Shown in pieces: positions 8,829 to 17,100 of a stretch of 64,000 nt of DNA. The position numbers and the translations under genes were made by a program. The stretch is from Boseongicola sp. H5 (GTDB lineage Bacteria; Pseudomonadota; Alphaproteobacteria; Rhodobacterales; Rhodobacteraceae). The notes beneath the pieces are model-generated. The model was given only the letters and a program-made list of their open reading frames with translations. It was not told the origin of the DNA and did no database searches. The first letter of the stretch is position 1. Each line of letters opens with the position of its first letter. The DNA is taken from the NCBI GenBank assembly GCA_020622165.1, contig JACNMN010000003.1, positions 186,001 through 250,000 on the forward strand. Reading direction: 5' to 3'.

Positions 8829-9401
8829 ATGAATCGGATTCTGATCATTGTTGCGGTGCTGATCGTTGTTGCGGTGGGCGGGTACTTCCTGACCCAGGGC
8901 GGGGATGAGGCACCCATGGCCGACGCGGTCGAAAGCACGACCGAAGACGCCGAGGCCGCGGCTGAAGAAGCTGCAGCTGCCGCTGAAGAAGCCGCTGCTG
9001 CCGCAGAAGCGGAAGCCGCAGCCGCCGCCGAGGCTGAGGCCGCCGAAGCCGCAGCCGCCGCAGAAGCGGCCGCCGCGGAAGCCGCGGCAGAGGTCGAAGC
9101 CGCTGCCGACGCCGCCGCAGAGGCGGTTGAGGATGCCGCGACCGAGGCCGCAGACGCGGTTGAAGGCGCCGCAGCCGATGCCACCGCAGATGCCACCGCC
9201 GATGCCGAAGTGTCGGCCGAAGCCAACGCCGCGCTGACGGTTGACGGGTTCGATGCCGATGCCGCGCTGCAGGCCGTGGAAAACTCCGATCTGGGCGAAG
9301 GCACCAAGCTGGGCCTGCGCACGGCCATCGAAGCGGCCCGCGACAACCCGGCGCTGGTCGAAGGCGTGGTGACGCAGATCCGCGAGGCGCTCGGCCTCTA
9401 G
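8829..9401 (+). CDS. Membrane-anchored Ala/Glu-rich protein of unknown function
   Basis: A 190-residue protein I cannot assign to a family. Residues 3-21 form one hydrophobic helix ([19 protein letters not shown]), probably an uncleaved anchor with the rest in the periplasm. Residues 38-134 are almost wholly Ala, Glu and Asp, predicted as a long charged helix or coiled coil. The last 54 residues (137-190) are normal in composition and include [15 protein letters not shown] and a helical [16 protein letters not shown], likely a small folded domain. The ATG at 8829 follows GGGGGA by five bases; a TTG 12 bases earlier is in frame but has no ribosome site. It is divergent from infC and followed by a strong terminator, so it is a single-gene unit. 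Confidence 0.75.
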   Translation: MNRILIIVAVLIVVAVGGYFLTQGGDEAPMADAVESTTEDAEAAAEEAAAAAEEAAAAAEAEAAAAAEAEAAEAAAAAEAAAAEAAAEVEAAADAAAEAVEDAATEAADAVEGAAADATADATADAEVSAEANAALTVDGFDADAALQAVENSDLGEGTKLGLRTAIEAARDNPALVEGVVTQIREALGL

Positions 9402-9431
9402 GCCGGAGCCGGGCCAGCCCCATGACGACGC

Positions 9432-9462
9432 AACCCCGCACCGGACCGGTGCGGGGTTTTTT
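9432..9462 (+). terminator. Intrinsic terminator after the Ala/Glu-rich protein gene
   Basis: Arms 9432-9444 and 9446-9458 are complementary over their whole length (AACCCCGCACCGG and its complement), effectively a 10-bp GC stem with a small loop, ending in a run of six T. It lies 31 bases past the stop. Confidence 0.88.
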
Positions 9463-9516
9463 CATGTCTCGGCCGGAAAGGCGTTTCAGCTCGCGCGCGG
9501 CGTGGACGCGCCGGGA

Positions 9517-10371
9517 TCAGTCCAGAAACGCCTTTTCCACCACATATTGGGCGGGTTTGGAATTGGCGCCTTCCTCAAGCCCGTATTCCTCCAGCATCGC
9601 CTTCAGTTCCAGATTGAAGGCCAGGTTGCCGCAGATCATCGCCCGGTCGTTTTCGGGGCAGAGCGGTTCGACGCCCAGATCCGCATAGACCTCGCCCGAG
9701 CGCATAAGGTCGGTGATCCGCCCCATTTTCGGGCTCTCTTCGCGGGTCGTGGTCGGATAATAGCGGATCTTGTCGGCAAAGCCTTCGCCGAACAGCTCGG
9801 CCAGAACCTCGTCCTTGCGGATGCTGTCGATCAGCTCGGCACCATAGGCCAGCTCGCCCGCCTCGCGGCAGGTATGGGTGATGATGACCTCTTCGTAATC
9901 CTCGTAGGTCTGCGGATCGCGCAGCAGGCTGGCAAAGGGCGCAAAGCCCGTGCCGGTCGCGAAAAACCAGATCCGCTTGCCCGGGATCAGCGCGTCATGC
10001 ACCAGCGTTCCCACGGGTTTGGGCCGCAGGATGATCTCGTCACCGGGCCGGATATGCTGCAACCGGCTTGTCAGCGGGCCATCGGGCACCTTGATCGAAT
10101 AGAACTCCAACTCCTCATCCCAGGAGGGGGAGGCGATGGAATAGGCCCGCAGAAGCGGTTTCTGCTTGCCCGTCTTCGGATCCGGGTCGCCCATCAGGCC
10201 GATCATCACGAACTCGCCCGAGCGGAACCGCAGGGAAACGGGCCGCGTCACGCGAAAGGAAAACAGCCGATCCGTCCAGTGCTTCACGAAGGTCACGGTC
10301 TGGGCGTCGGGCAGGGTGGGTGCCGGTTTGGCGGCGGTCTGGGTCACGGGGGTTTGCTCGGTCATGCTCAT
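9517..10371 (-). CDS. fpr: Ferredoxin-NADP(+) reductase
   Basis: A 284-residue plant-type ferredoxin/flavodoxin-NADP+ reductase, a cytosolic FAD enzyme that moves electrons between NADPH and ferredoxin or flavodoxin and supports oxidative-stress defence. FAD-binding residues are in RAYSIASP (75-82) and the NADP site is GTGFAPF (140-146). The C-terminus VVEKAFLD is the short extension seen in bacterial subclass I enzymes such as Rhodobacter FPR. The start at 10371 gives MSMTEQTP; an alternative ATG lies two codons later and neither has a good ribosome site. The sulfur block next to it on the same strand needs reduced electron carriers, but the spacing (60 bases) does not prove an operon. Confidence 0.93.
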   Translation of the reverse strand: MSMTEQTPVTQTAAKPAPTLPDAQTVTFVKHWTDRLFSFRVTRPVSLRFRSGEFVMIGLMGDPDPKTGKQKPLLRAYSIASPSWDEELEFYSIKVPDGPLTSRLQHIRPGDEIILRPKPVGTLVHDALIPGKRIWFFATGTGFAPFASLLRDPQTYEDYEEVIITHTCREAGELAYGAELIDSIRKDEVLAELFGEGFADKIRYYPTTTREESPKMGRITDLMRSGEVYADLGVEPLCPENDRAMICGNLAFNLELKAMLEEYGLEEGANSKPAQYVVEKAFLD

Positions 10372-10431
10372 GTAACGGCTCTAGCAGCCGTCCCTTGTCT
10401 TAGGCATTGATCTGGATCAGGGGAAGGGGCC

Positions 10432-10890
10432 TTAGCCGCGCAGCCGGGCCTGATAATCGAATGCGCGCCAGTTCGCGCGCGCCAGCCATTGCTCCTCGGG
10501 CTGGCGGGCGGCCAGATCGGGGCCGATCTCCACCTCGTCGAACCCGGCCCGCCGCGCCATCGCATATTGATCGGCCAGCACGTGGCCGCAGGCCCGCAGC
10601 CGCCCGCCATAGCCCATCGCGCGCAGCCGTCTGGCAAGCGTGAAGCCGCGCCCGTCGGCAAAGCTGGGAAAGGCGATGCGGATAATCTCCAGCCGGTCCA
10701 GATCCGCGGCCAGATCGGTCACGTCATCCGCCGGGCCCAGATCCAGCCCGGCCGCATTGGCCGCGCAGCCGTCGCCAAGGGTCACGAAGCCCCCGGTCCA
10801 GTCCTCCGCCGCGAACCCGGTGTCGCGGACCAGCACCTGGTCTTTCATCGCGGGGTTGCCTGCTGTCTGTTCCAATTGCGCAAGTTCCAT
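10432..10890 (-). CDS. DUF934 family protein of the sulfur assimilation block
   Basis: A 152-residue DUF934 protein. The conserved core is a TIM-barrel-like helix-strand pattern with IRIAFPSFADGRGFTLARRLR and a later EVEIGPDL. Members are found almost always beside cysH and sulfite reductase genes, and a role in sulfite reduction has been proposed but the biochemistry is unknown. It starts 12 bases after the cysH stop, with AAAGGG seven bases before the ATG, so it is the last gene of the cysG-DUF2849-cysI-cysH-DUF934 operon. Confidence 0.87.
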   Translation of the reverse strand: MELAQLEQTAGNPAMKDQVLVRDTGFAAEDWTGGFVTLGDGCAANAAGLDLGPADDVTDLAADLDRLEIIRIAFPSFADGRGFTLARRLRAMGYGGRLRACGHVLADQYAMARRAGFDEVEIGPDLAARQPEEQWLARANWRAFDYQARLRG

Positions 10891-10902
10891 TGCCGGGCCC
10901 TT

Positions 10903-11652
10903 TCACGATGCCTGTTTCAGAGGGCCGCGGACGATCCGGCCATCGACGAAATGAATGCCGCATTCGTCCTTGTCCCGGCCCTTCCAGCGGCCCGCCCTCG
11001 GGTCTTCGCCCGCCGCAACCGGCGCGGTGCAGGGCGCGCAGCCGATCGAGGGATAGCCGCGGGCCACAAGCGGGTGCCGGGGCAGGCGGTTGTTGATCAT
11101 GTACTCCTGCACATCCTCGGGCGCCCAATGGGCCAGCGGATTGATCTTGATGCGGAAATCCCCCTCCGCCTCGAAAAACTCCAGCTCCGCGCGGTGCCCG
11201 CCCTGAAACCGCTTCCGGCCGGTGATCCATGCATCGAACGGGGCCAGCGCATGGGCCAGCGGCTGCGTTTTCCGCAGGCCGCAGCACGCATCGGGGTCGC
11301 GCTGATGCAGATCGCCCTCGGGATCATGGGCGGCCAGCGCCGTCTGGCTCGCCCGGATGATCCGCAGCTCTTCCAGACCCAGAACCCCCGCAACCTCCCG
11401 CTGATACGCCAGCGTCTCGGGAAACAGCATTTCGGTGTCGATGAAAAGCACCGGCGTGGCCCGGTCGACCACCGAAACCATATGCAGCAGCACGATCGAC
11501 TCCGCCCCGAATGCGCTGACCAGCGCGATCCGCCCCGTATCGGTGTCGCGCAGCCCGTGCTCCAGCACCGAAATCGCCGAATGATGCCGGTAGCGGGCGT
11601 TCAGCCGGGCCACCCGCGTTTCAACCGGCGGCAGCCTCGCGTCACGCGGCAT
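10903..11652 (-). CDS. cysH: Assimilatory adenylyl-sulfate (APS) reductase
   Basis: A 249-residue CysH family enzyme that reduces activated sulfate to sulfite. It has the P-loop-like SAFGAES (46-52) and the arginine-rich ITGRKRFQGGHR (143-154). It carries both cysteine pairs C123-C124 and C205/C208 that bind a 4Fe-4S cluster, which is the hallmark of APS rather than PAPS reductases, plus the catalytic C231 in ECGIH. I placed the start at the ATG at 11652 (MPRDARLPP) with GGAGG nine bases upstream; it overlaps the end of cysI by 11 bases. The enzyme would make sulfite directly for the CysI protein encoded upstream. Confidence 0.93.
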   Translation of the reverse strand: MPRDARLPPVETRVARLNARYRHHSAISVLEHGLRDTDTGRIALVSAFGAESIVLLHMVSVVDRATPVLFIDTEMLFPETLAYQREVAGVLGLEELRIIRASQTALAAHDPEGDLHQRDPDACCGLRKTQPLAHALAPFDAWITGRKRFQGGHRAELEFFEAEGDFRIKINPLAHWAPEDVQEYMINNRLPRHPLVARGYPSIGCAPCTAPVAAGEDPRAGRWKGRDKDECGIHFVDGRIVRGPLKQAS

Positions 11653-13309
11653 CTGCCTTGGCCTCCGCCGGGTAAAGGGCCGCCTTGAACGGCGCGATGC
11701 CAAGCCGCCGATAGGTTTGCAGGAACGTCTCCTCCGGGGTGTCGCGAAGATCCAGATAGGCATGGACCAGCCGTTCGATGGCCGGAACGATCTCCTCGGC
11801 GCCGAAGCCGGGGCCCGCGCGCTCGCCGATGGTGGCCTCCTCGGTTCCGTCGCCGCCAAGGGTGATCTGGTAATTCTCCACCCCCGCCCGGTCGAGCCCC
11901 AGAATGCCGATATGGCCCACATGGTGATGCCCGCAGGCATTGATGCAGCCCGAGATCTTGATCTTCAGCGGGCCGACATCCTGCTCCAGTTTCAGCGCCT
12001 CGAACCGGGTCGCGATCTCCTGCGCGATCGGGATCGACCGGGCCGTGGCCAGCGCACAGTAATCCATGCCCGGGCAGGCGATGATGTCCGAGATCAGCCC
12101 GATATTCGCCGTGGCCAGCCCCGCCCTGCGCAGCGCCGCGTAGATCCGGGGCAGATGCCGGCGCGGCACATGGGGCAGGATGACGTTCTGCTCATGGCTG
12201 ATCCTCAGCTCGTCATGGGCATAGGTCTCCGCCAGATCGGCCATCACCCGCATCTGCTCCGCCGTCGCGTCGCCGGGTGTCGCCCCATGCGCCTTGAGCG
12301 AGATGGAGACGATTGCATAGCCATCCTGCCGATGCTTATCCACATTTGTATCCACAAAGGCGCGAAATGCCGGATTTGTCGCATATGTGATATCGAATTC
12401 ATCATTATCCCGGGTTTCGAACACGGGCGGCGCGAAGTGATTTTCGATTTCTGAAAGCATACGCTGGTCGATTCCGGCGAATGCGGCCTTGCGCATGGCA
12501 AATTCATCCCCAACCATGTTGCGGATTTCGTCGATCCCGGTTTCATGCACGGTGATCTTGATCCGGGCCTTGTACTTGTTGTCGCGCCGGCCCAGCAGGT
12601 TATAGACCGCAACCACGCTTTCCAGATAGGGCAGCAGGTCCTCGCCGGGCAAGAAATCGGCCAGCACCTTGCCGATCATCGGTGTCCTGCCAAGGCCGCC
12701 GCCGACCAGCACCCGATAGCCGATCTGCCCGTCCCGCGCGACGATGCGCAGCCCGATATCATGGGCCGCCGTCACCGCCCGGTCATTGGGCGCGCCGGTG
12801 ACGGCCACCTTGAACTTGCGCGGCAGGAACTGAAACTCCGGATGGTCGGTGGACCATTGCCGGATCAGCTCCGCCACCGGGCGCGGGTCGGCGATCTCGT
12901 CGGCGGCGGCGCCCGCGAAATGGTCGGCGGTCACGTTGCGGATGGTGTTGCCGCTGGTCTGGATCGCATGCATGCCCACCTCGGCCAGCGCGTCCAGCAT
13001 GTCGGGCACATCGGCCAGTTTCGGCCAGTTGAACTGGATGTTCTGGCGCGTGGTGAAATGGCCATAGCCCTTGTCCCACCGCTCGGTGATCATCGCCAGC
13101 TGCCGCATCTGCGCACTGTTGAGCGTGCCGTAGGGGATCGCCACGCGCAGCATATAGGCATGCAGTTGCAGGTAGAGCCCGTTCATCAGGCGAAGGGGTT
13201 TGAACTCCTCCTCGGTCAGCGATCCGTCGATGCGGCGCGCCACCTGCGCCCGGAACTGGGCGTTGCGTTCGGCCAGAAAGGCGGCGTCGAAATCGGTGTA
13301 TCTATACAT
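11642..13309 (-). CDS. cysI: Siroheme-dependent nitrite/sulfite reductase
   Basis: A 555-residue ferredoxin-type sulfite reductase hemoprotein that reduces sulfite to sulfide with six electrons. Two ferredoxin-like half domains and two siroheme/4Fe-4S domains are visible. The cluster cysteines are in the classical pair of motifs CPGMDYC and CINAC, the latter followed by GHHHVGHIG. The start at 13309 (MYRYTDFDAAF) overlaps the DUF2849 stop by eight bases. Its place between cysG and cysH makes assimilatory sulfite reduction more likely than nitrite reduction. No separate CysJ flavoprotein gene is adjacent, consistent with ferredoxin as donor; the nearby fpr could supply that, by inference. Confidence 0.93.
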   Translation of the reverse strand: MYRYTDFDAAFLAERNAQFRAQVARRIDGSLTEEEFKPLRLMNGLYLQLHAYMLRVAIPYGTLNSAQMRQLAMITERWDKGYGHFTTRQNIQFNWPKLADVPDMLDALAEVGMHAIQTSGNTIRNVTADHFAGAAADEIADPRPVAELIRQWSTDHPEFQFLPRKFKVAVTGAPNDRAVTAAHDIGLRIVARDGQIGYRVLVGGGLGRTPMIGKVLADFLPGEDLLPYLESVVAVYNLLGRRDNKYKARIKITVHETGIDEIRNMVGDEFAMRKAAFAGIDQRMLSEIENHFAPPVFETRDNDEFDITYATNPAFRAFVDTNVDKHRQDGYAIVSISLKAHGATPGDATAEQMRVMADLAETYAHDELRISHEQNVILPHVPRRHLPRIYAALRRAGLATANIGLISDIIACPGMDYCALATARSIPIAQEIATRFEALKLEQDVGPLKIKISGCINACGHHHVGHIGILGLDRAGVENYQITLGGDGTEEATIGERAGPGFGAEEIVPAIERLVHAYLDLRDTPEETFLQTYRRLGIAPFKAALYPAEAKADAA

Positions 13310-13610
13310 TTTCCGGCTCCGCCTGCTTGCCATGGGGGTAGTTGGACGGCCCCGTGGCGCGAAACGTCTCGCGGAAATGGACCGGGGCGGGGCCGTCGGG
13401 GCCGGCGATGGCGTCGGCCAGATAGGGCCCGACAACCTGACCGGGGCGCATCTCCGCATCCAGAAGGCGCAGTTGCGCATGCGCCTCGTCCTCGATCAGC
13501 TCCGCTTCGGTCAGCTGCCGGGTCCAGCGGTCATCTTCGGTCAGATACACCACATCGCCTTCCAGAAGGGCGTTGGCGGTGACGACTTTGGGCGTGAAGG
13601 CACGGGGCAT
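13302..13610 (-). CDS. DUF2849 family protein
   Basis: A 102-residue small protein of the DUF2849 family, typically found between siroheme synthase and sulfite reductase genes in alphaproteobacteria. It begins MPRAFTPKVVTANALLEGDVVYLTE and has no recognisable catalytic motif. It overlaps cysG by an ATGA-type junction and cysI by eight bases, so its expression is tightly tied to both. AAAGGA lies nine bases before its ATG. Function unknown; the context says sulfite reduction. Confidence 0.88.
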   Translation of the reverse strand: MPRAFTPKVVTANALLEGDVVYLTEDDRWTRQLTEAELIEDEAHAQLRLLDAEMRPGQVVGPYLADAIAGPDGPAPVHFRETFRATGPSNYPHGKQAEPENV

Positions 13611-15004
13611 CAGGCATGGTCCTTTTGCAGATGGGGAAGGGCGGCCTCGGCGGCGCGGGGGCTCAGGCCATAAAGCAGGATCGCGGGCCCCGCCATGGCG
13701 GCGGCATCGATATCGGCAGCCAGACGCGCCAGCGTGGTCGACAGCACCCGCGCCCCGATGCGGGAGGCGTTTTCGACCACGCTCACCGGCGTGTCGGGGG
13801 CCGCGCCATGCATCAGCAGCCGCCCCTGCAGGAACCGCGCGCCGCGCTTGGCCATGTAGATCGCGGCCACCTCTCCGCGCCGGGCCAGACCGCGCCAGTC
13901 ATGCTCGGCAAAGCCCTTCACGTCATGGCCGGTCAGAAACCGCAACGCCGAGTTGCGATCCCGCTTGGTGAGGCTTTGGCCGATCCCGGCCGCCGCGGCC
14001 GAGGCGGCGGTGATCCCGGGAACCACCGACCATGGAACGCCCGCGGCCTCAAGCGCCTCGATCTCCTCGTCGAGACGGCCATAGATCGCGGGATCGCCGG
14101 ATTTCAGGCGGACCACATAGGCGCCCTCGGCCGCGTGCCGGATGATCAACCGGCAGATCTCCTGCTGCGACATGGACGGGCCGAACCCCTCTTTGCCGGC
14201 ATGGATCAGCACCGCTTCGCGCCGCGCGAGTTCCAGAATTTCCGGCGCGACAAGCCGATCGTAGATCACCACATCGGCCTCGTCCAGCGCGCGGCGGGCC
14301 TTCAGCGTCAACAGTTCCGGATCGCCGGGGCCTGCGCCCACCAGCGCAACGCGGCCCGGCTGGGCCTTGCGCGCCAGGTGGTCGGAAAGCAGGGTTTCCA
14401 AGTTCTCCAGAATATCGTCTTCATCTTTTGCATCAGCGGCTTCCGGCCCGGCCTTGAAGTAGTACTCCGCCCAGAAATCGCGCCGGGCGCGTCCCATGGG
14501 CAGCGCCTCCGCCGCTTTGCGAAAGCCCTTGCCGACCCGTGCCAGAAGGCCAAGCTTGACCGGCAGGCGCGCCTCCAGATCGGATTTGATCGCGCGCGCC
14601 AGAACCGGGGCTGCGCCCTCGGTGCCGATCGCCACCGTCACCGGATCCCGGTCGACGATGGCGGGCGTGATGAACTGGCTTCGTTCCAGATTGTCCACCC
14701 AGTTCGTCAGGGCGCCATCGGCCTGGGCCAGCGCGGTCACGCGCGCATCCTCGGCCGCGTCGTCATTGGCGGCGTAGAAAAGCGCCGCGCAGAGCGCATC
14801 GCCCGGGCCAAGCGGGCGCCGGATCACGGTCAGTCGGCCATCCGCCGCCCAGGCGTCGATCTCCGGCGCGGGATCGGGCGCGAAGACCGACAGGCGCGCC
14901 TCGGTCTTCATCAGCAGCCGCAGCTTGGCCAGCGCCGCCTCGCCTCCGCCCGAGACGACGATGCGGCGACCGGCGACGGCCAGAAAGATCGGGAAATGCT
15001 GCAT
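13610..15004 (-). CDS. cysG: Siroheme synthase (multifunctional CysG)
   Basis: A 464-residue CysG. The N-terminal part (about 1-205) is the precorrin-2 dehydrogenase/sirohydrochlorin ferrochelatase with its NAD-binding VVSGGGEAALAK. The C-terminal part (about 217-455) is the uroporphyrinogen-III methyltransferase with VALVGAGPGDPELLTLKA, VRLKSGDPAIYGR and GITAASAAAA. Together they convert uroporphyrinogen III to siroheme, the cofactor of the CysI protein encoded two genes downstream. The length is close to the E. coli enzyme (457). GAGG lies six bases before the ATG. It is the first gene of the operon and divergent from an Lrp/AsnC regulator. Confidence 0.95.
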   Translation of the reverse strand: MQHFPIFLAVAGRRIVVSGGGEAALAKLRLLMKTEARLSVFAPDPAPEIDAWAADGRLTVIRRPLGPGDALCAALFYAANDDAAEDARVTALAQADGALTNWVDNLERSQFITPAIVDRDPVTVAIGTEGAAPVLARAIKSDLEARLPVKLGLLARVGKGFRKAAEALPMGRARRDFWAEYYFKAGPEAADAKDEDDILENLETLLSDHLARKAQPGRVALVGAGPGDPELLTLKARRALDEADVVIYDRLVAPEILELARREAVLIHAGKEGFGPSMSQQEICRLIIRHAAEGAYVVRLKSGDPAIYGRLDEEIEALEAAGVPWSVVPGITAASAAAAGIGQSLTKRDRNSALRFLTGHDVKGFAEHDWRGLARRGEVAAIYMAKRGARFLQGRLLMHGAAPDTPVSVVENASRIGARVLSTTLARLAADIDAAAMAGPAILLYGLSPRAAEAALPHLQKDHA

Positions 15005-15144
15005 GGCGAACCTCAGGCGCTATTTTCATGCCAAAGGTAGAATAATTTCCCGATAAATGGCAGATCGAGCTTGCGAAAAGGGACGTATGTTCTATGACCT
15101 GAGTGAGATCAGATACCCTGTTCGCCCGATGAAAGGCCCTTGGA

Positions 15145-15627
15145 ATGACTGTTCAGGTCGATGAGATGGATCGGAAAATCCTACGCGCGCTGCAGGAGGA
15201 TGCGAGCCGGTCTCTGGACGAGATCGCGCGGGAGGTCGGCTCCTCCAAGACCCCGGTCTGGACCCGGATTCGCAAATTGCGGGAGGCCGGCATCATCGGC
15301 CGGCAGACGGTGATCCTAGATGCCGAGGCGCTTGGGCTGGAGGCCTGCTTCTTCGTGCTGATCCGCACGTCGGAGCATGAGGCCGAGTGGCAGCAGACAT
15401 TCCTTGCCGCGCTTCGCGCCCGGCCCGAGGTGATGGAGGCGCACCGCCTCGCCGGTGAAATCGACTATATCCTGAAGGTGCGCGTCCCCAACGCCCGGGC
15501 CTATGACGCGTTCTATCAGGCGCTGATTTCCGAGGTGCGGATCTACAATGTGACCGCGCTTCTGAGCATGGAAGAGATCAAGTCAACGCCGCTTCTTCCA
15601 CTTGGACAAGCTCCGTCGAAATCTTAG
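15145..15627 (+). CDS. Lrp/AsnC family transcriptional regulator
   Basis: A 160-residue regulator with an N-terminal winged helix (about 5-60: MDRKILRALQEDASRSLDEIAREVG, recognition helix SKTPVWTRIRKL) and a C-terminal RAM ligand-binding domain (about 65-150). It is divergent from cysG with 140 bases between the starts, so control of the sulfur operon, perhaps by an amino acid such as cysteine or methionine, is a reasonable guess. AAAGG lies eight bases before the ATG. Its 3' end overlaps the convergent hydrolase-OsmC gene by 50 bases. Confidence 0.9.
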   Translation: MTVQVDEMDRKILRALQEDASRSLDEIAREVGSSKTPVWTRIRKLREAGIIGRQTVILDAEALGLEACFFVLIRTSEHEAEWQQTFLAALRARPEVMEAHRLAGEIDYILKVRVPNARAYDAFYQALISEVRIYNVTALLSMEEIKSTPLLPLGQAPSKS

Positions 15628-16810
15628 CACTTTGCTCTAGGCTCTTGTGAACAGGGCATTTATCCGCGATCTCCAGAAGGCGCAGGCGCTGGTCGGTATC
15701 CAGATCGCCGCTGAGCGTGATGGCCCGTGTGAAATGATCCAGCGGCATCGCTGGGCCCGCGGCGTCCTGCCCGTGCATCCGGTTGTGGGTCACGTCCACG
15801 GCCACATGGTCCAGCGGCCATTTCTTGCGCCGCGCATACATCCGAATGGTCATCGACGTGCAGGCGCCCAGACCCGCGGCAAGGAACTGATAGGGCGTCA
15901 TGCCCCGGTTGGTCCCGCCATAGCTGAGCGGCTCGTCGGCATAGGCGTGGTGGAACGGGCCGGCCTGAACGTCCTGCAGGAAACCGTCCGGGCCCGCCTC
16001 GCTCACGCGGGTGATGCCCTCCGGCGCGCCGGGCGGTGGGGCGGGCGGGCGCAGGTCGACATAGCGGCCGACCCATGCGGCGATCACATCGGCGGCGTAT
16101 TCCGCGTCCTCGGCCCGGCTGACCAGATGATCGGCGCCGTCCAGCGTGACGAAGCTTTTGGGGTGTTTTGCGGCAACGAAAATCTGCGTGGCGTTTTCGA
16201 TCCCCACGATCTCGTCACGGGGTGCGTGAAGGATCAACAACGCCTTGTTGAGCCTTGAAATTGCGGGCGCAATATTCTCCGCCTTCACATCCTCGACAAA
16301 GCCCTGACCGATCCTCACCGGTCGCCCGCCAAGGTTCACCTCGCCCACGCCCTCGGCCGCGATCCTGTCCAGCGCGTCGCCGAAATTATGGGTCACATGG
16401 CCCGGATCGAACGGCGCGCCGATGGTGGCCACGGCCTTCACGCTGTCGATCCGGCCTGCCGCGCGCAGCACCGCAGCACCTCCAAGCGAATGGCCGATCA
16501 GAAGCGCGGGCGCCATGCCGCGCGCTTGCAGCGCGTCGGCGGCGGCCAGCAGATCGCCCACATTCGAGGTGAAGGAGGTGTTTTCGAACTCGCCGCCGGA
16601 ATGGCCCAGCCCGGTGAAATCGAAGCGCAGCACCGCAAAACCCATCGCCGCCAGCCGGGCGGAGATCCGCCGCGCGGCCGGAATGTCCTTCCCGCAGGTG
16701 AAGCAATGCGCCATCAGCGCCGTCGCCAGATGCGGCCCGTCCGGCAGGTCGAGCCGCGCAGACAGGTCATGACCCCCGTGGCCGGGGAAGGTGAAGCGCT
16801 CTGTTGGCAT
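15578..16810 (-). CDS. Bifunctional alpha/beta hydrolase-OsmC family protein
   Basis: A 410-residue fusion. Residues 1-250 are an alpha/beta hydrolase with nucleophile S108 in GHSLGG, a likely acid D199 and H228. Residues 265-405 are an OsmC domain with both peroxidatic cysteines, C317 in GACTSM and C385 in CPVHKS. OsmC proteins reduce organic hydroperoxides; the hydrolase substrate is unknown. The fusion is known in proteobacteria. I chose the ATG at 16810 (MPTERFTF), which has AAAGGAG eleven bases upstream. The last 50 bases run antisense to the end of the Lrp/AsnC gene, so the two mRNAs can pair. The 290 bases before the gene (16811-17100) contain nothing I can name. Confidence 0.9.
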   Translation of the reverse strand: MPTERFTFPGHGGHDLSARLDLPDGPHLATALMAHCFTCGKDIPAARRISARLAAMGFAVLRFDFTGLGHSGGEFENTSFTSNVGDLLAAADALQARGMAPALLIGHSLGGAAVLRAAGRIDSVKAVATIGAPFDPGHVTHNFGDALDRIAAEGVGEVNLGGRPVRIGQGFVEDVKAENIAPAISRLNKALLILHAPRDEIVGIENATQIFVAAKHPKSFVTLDGADHLVSRAEDAEYAADVIAAWVGRYVDLRPPAPPPGAPEGITRVSEAGPDGFLQDVQAGPFHHAYADEPLSYGGTNRGMTPYQFLAAGLGACTSMTIRMYARRKKWPLDHVAVDVTHNRMHGQDAAGPAMPLDHFTRAITLSGDLDTDQRLRLLEIADKCPVHKSLEQSAKISTELVQVEEAALT

Positions 16811-17100
16811 GGGGACACGGGCTCCTTTGTGCACCATTCAGCATGTGGTCCACAGGCGGTCTGCCGCAAGCTTGGTGTCGGTGATCTCACGGCCTTGTGC
16901 ATGGAACACAGGCGATGCGTGACAATTCTGTGGCGTTTCGAACGCCCGCGCCGCGCGGCTTCGGGCAATGCGCCCCGGTTTCCCGCATGCGGACGCCGGT
17001 CAGGGTCTCCGGGGCGGGTCCGCAGCCCGCGGGCGATTCCCCGGCTGATCCCAGCGCTCATCTCCGGCCCGAAAAGGCCCGCGCCTCAGCCTGCAATCGG

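Noticed and set aside
8817-9401. TTG start for the Ala/Glu-rich protein
   Set aside because: The ATG at 8829 has a GGGGGA ribosome site at the right distance, and the TTG would lie within that site.
15046-15144. Weak palindrome CTGA-N6-TCAG in the cysG/Lrp intergenic region
   Set aside because: The half-sites are only four bases, as frequent by chance; not enough to call an operator.
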